Positions 6,667-6,740 of a stretch of DNA of 6,740 nucleotides are shown piece after piece. The notes below the pieces were generated by a model. The model was not told the DNA's origin, did not search any database, and was given only the letters and a program-made list of their open reading frames with translations. Source of the stretch: an uncultured Porphyromonadaceae bacterium (GTDB taxonomy: Bacteria > Bacteroidota > Bacteroidia > Bacteroidales > Muribaculaceae); the NCBI GenBank assembly GCA_947175225.1, contig CAMWLX010000195.1, positions 1 through 6,740 of the forward strand. Reading direction: 5' to 3'. Position 1 is the first letter of the stretch. Every line of letters starts with the position of its first letter. Made by a program: the position numbers and the translations under genes.

Positions 6667-6707
6667 ATTGAAGTTGTTTCGACTTATTGAAGTTGTTTAA
6701 ACTTATT
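6666..6707 (-). repeat. Tandem 19-bp leader repeat before the terminase-like gene
   Basis: Read on the minus strand, two adjacent 19-bp units, aataagtttaaacaacttc then aataagtcgaaacaacttc, differ at two positions. They are followed by AAT and the start codon. The distal unit contains a perfect 5-bp dyad (AAGTT/AACTT) around 5 bases and the 8-bp palindrome GTTTAAAC (6695-6702). The proximal unit, with AATA, matches the sequence upstream of dnaX exactly. Abutting the start codon, the pair would lie in the 5' untranslated RNA of any upstream-started message. Confidence 0.8.
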
Positions 6708-6717
6708 TACGAATTGA

Positions 6718-6725
6718 AAAATATA
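6718..6725 (-). promoter_or_regulatory. Weak -7-like element upstream of the terminase-like gene
   Basis: On the minus strand TATATTTT matches TAnnTTTG at five of its six fixed bases, ending in T instead of G. Transcription would start near 6710 and give a leader of roughly 45 bases containing both 19-bp repeats. A -33 TTTG at the right distance would fall beyond the end of the window, so this cannot be confirmed. AT-rich sequence makes a chance match quite possible. Confidence 0.15.
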
Positions 6726-6740
6726 CAATGAAGAGTTAAA

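Noticed and set aside
33..6688. A composite transposon or genomic island bounded by the 23-bp inverted repeats.
   Set aside because: The copies enclose core housekeeping genes. There is no transposase or integrase, no target duplication is visible, and the right-hand copy is part of a tandem array. Shared upstream repeats explain the geometry more simply.
4582..6740. A confirmed prophage.
   Set aside because: Only one phage-type gene is present, with a housekeeping gene converging on its 3' side. Nothing else phage-like can be seen inside the window.

Overview
The window looks like chromosomal DNA from a Bacteroidales bacterium, possibly Muribaculaceae-like. Four things suggest this: the DnaX N-terminus opens in Bacteroides style (IVSARKYRP, GQKALT), the genes lack clear Shine-Dalgarno sequences, coding DNA of about 50% GC is separated by very AT-rich spacers, and the spacers carry short ATGCATTATGAA-type and 9-bp TCGGACAGG-type repeats. 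The family assignment is an inference from memory of such genomes.

Layout. A tandem-sense block of three genes runs rightward: dnaX (97-1824; gamma/tau subunit of the DNA polymerase III clamp loader), an aspartate/prephenate-type class I aminotransferase (1924-3138) and a ClC-family chloride channel or transporter (3186-4574 as drawn, more likely starting at 3207). A large leftward gene (4582-6666) meets the ClC gene tail to tail with only 7 bp between the stop codons. It encodes a 694-residue protein with the ATPase and RNase H-like nuclease motifs of a phage terminase large subunit. No portal, capsid or small terminase gene is visible. The only space beyond it is 74 bp at the right edge.

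The non-coding DNA is small but highly structured. One 22-23 bp sequence lies upstream of both dnaX (33-55) and the terminase-like gene (6666-6688), in the same sense relative to each gene, so the two copies are inverted in the window. Before the terminase-like gene it is part of a tandem pair of 19-bp units that abuts the start codon. An AT-rich 9-bp dyad precedes dnaX. The dnaX-aminotransferase spacer holds one arm (TTCTCATGAT) that can pair with either of two downstream partners. The aminotransferase-ClC junction is an inverted/tandem ATGCATTATGAAC repeat that encodes the end of one protein and supplies the start codons of the next. A 9-bp in-frame repeat lies in the dnaX linker.

The three rightward genes do unrelated housekeeping jobs (replication, amino-acid metabolism, anion transport). 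They may simply be read as one transcript, since I see no convincing promoter in either spacer. The most unusual items are the apparently solitary terminase-like protein in this housekeeping setting, the leader sequence it shares with dnaX, and the ClC protein's channel-like and missing key residues.
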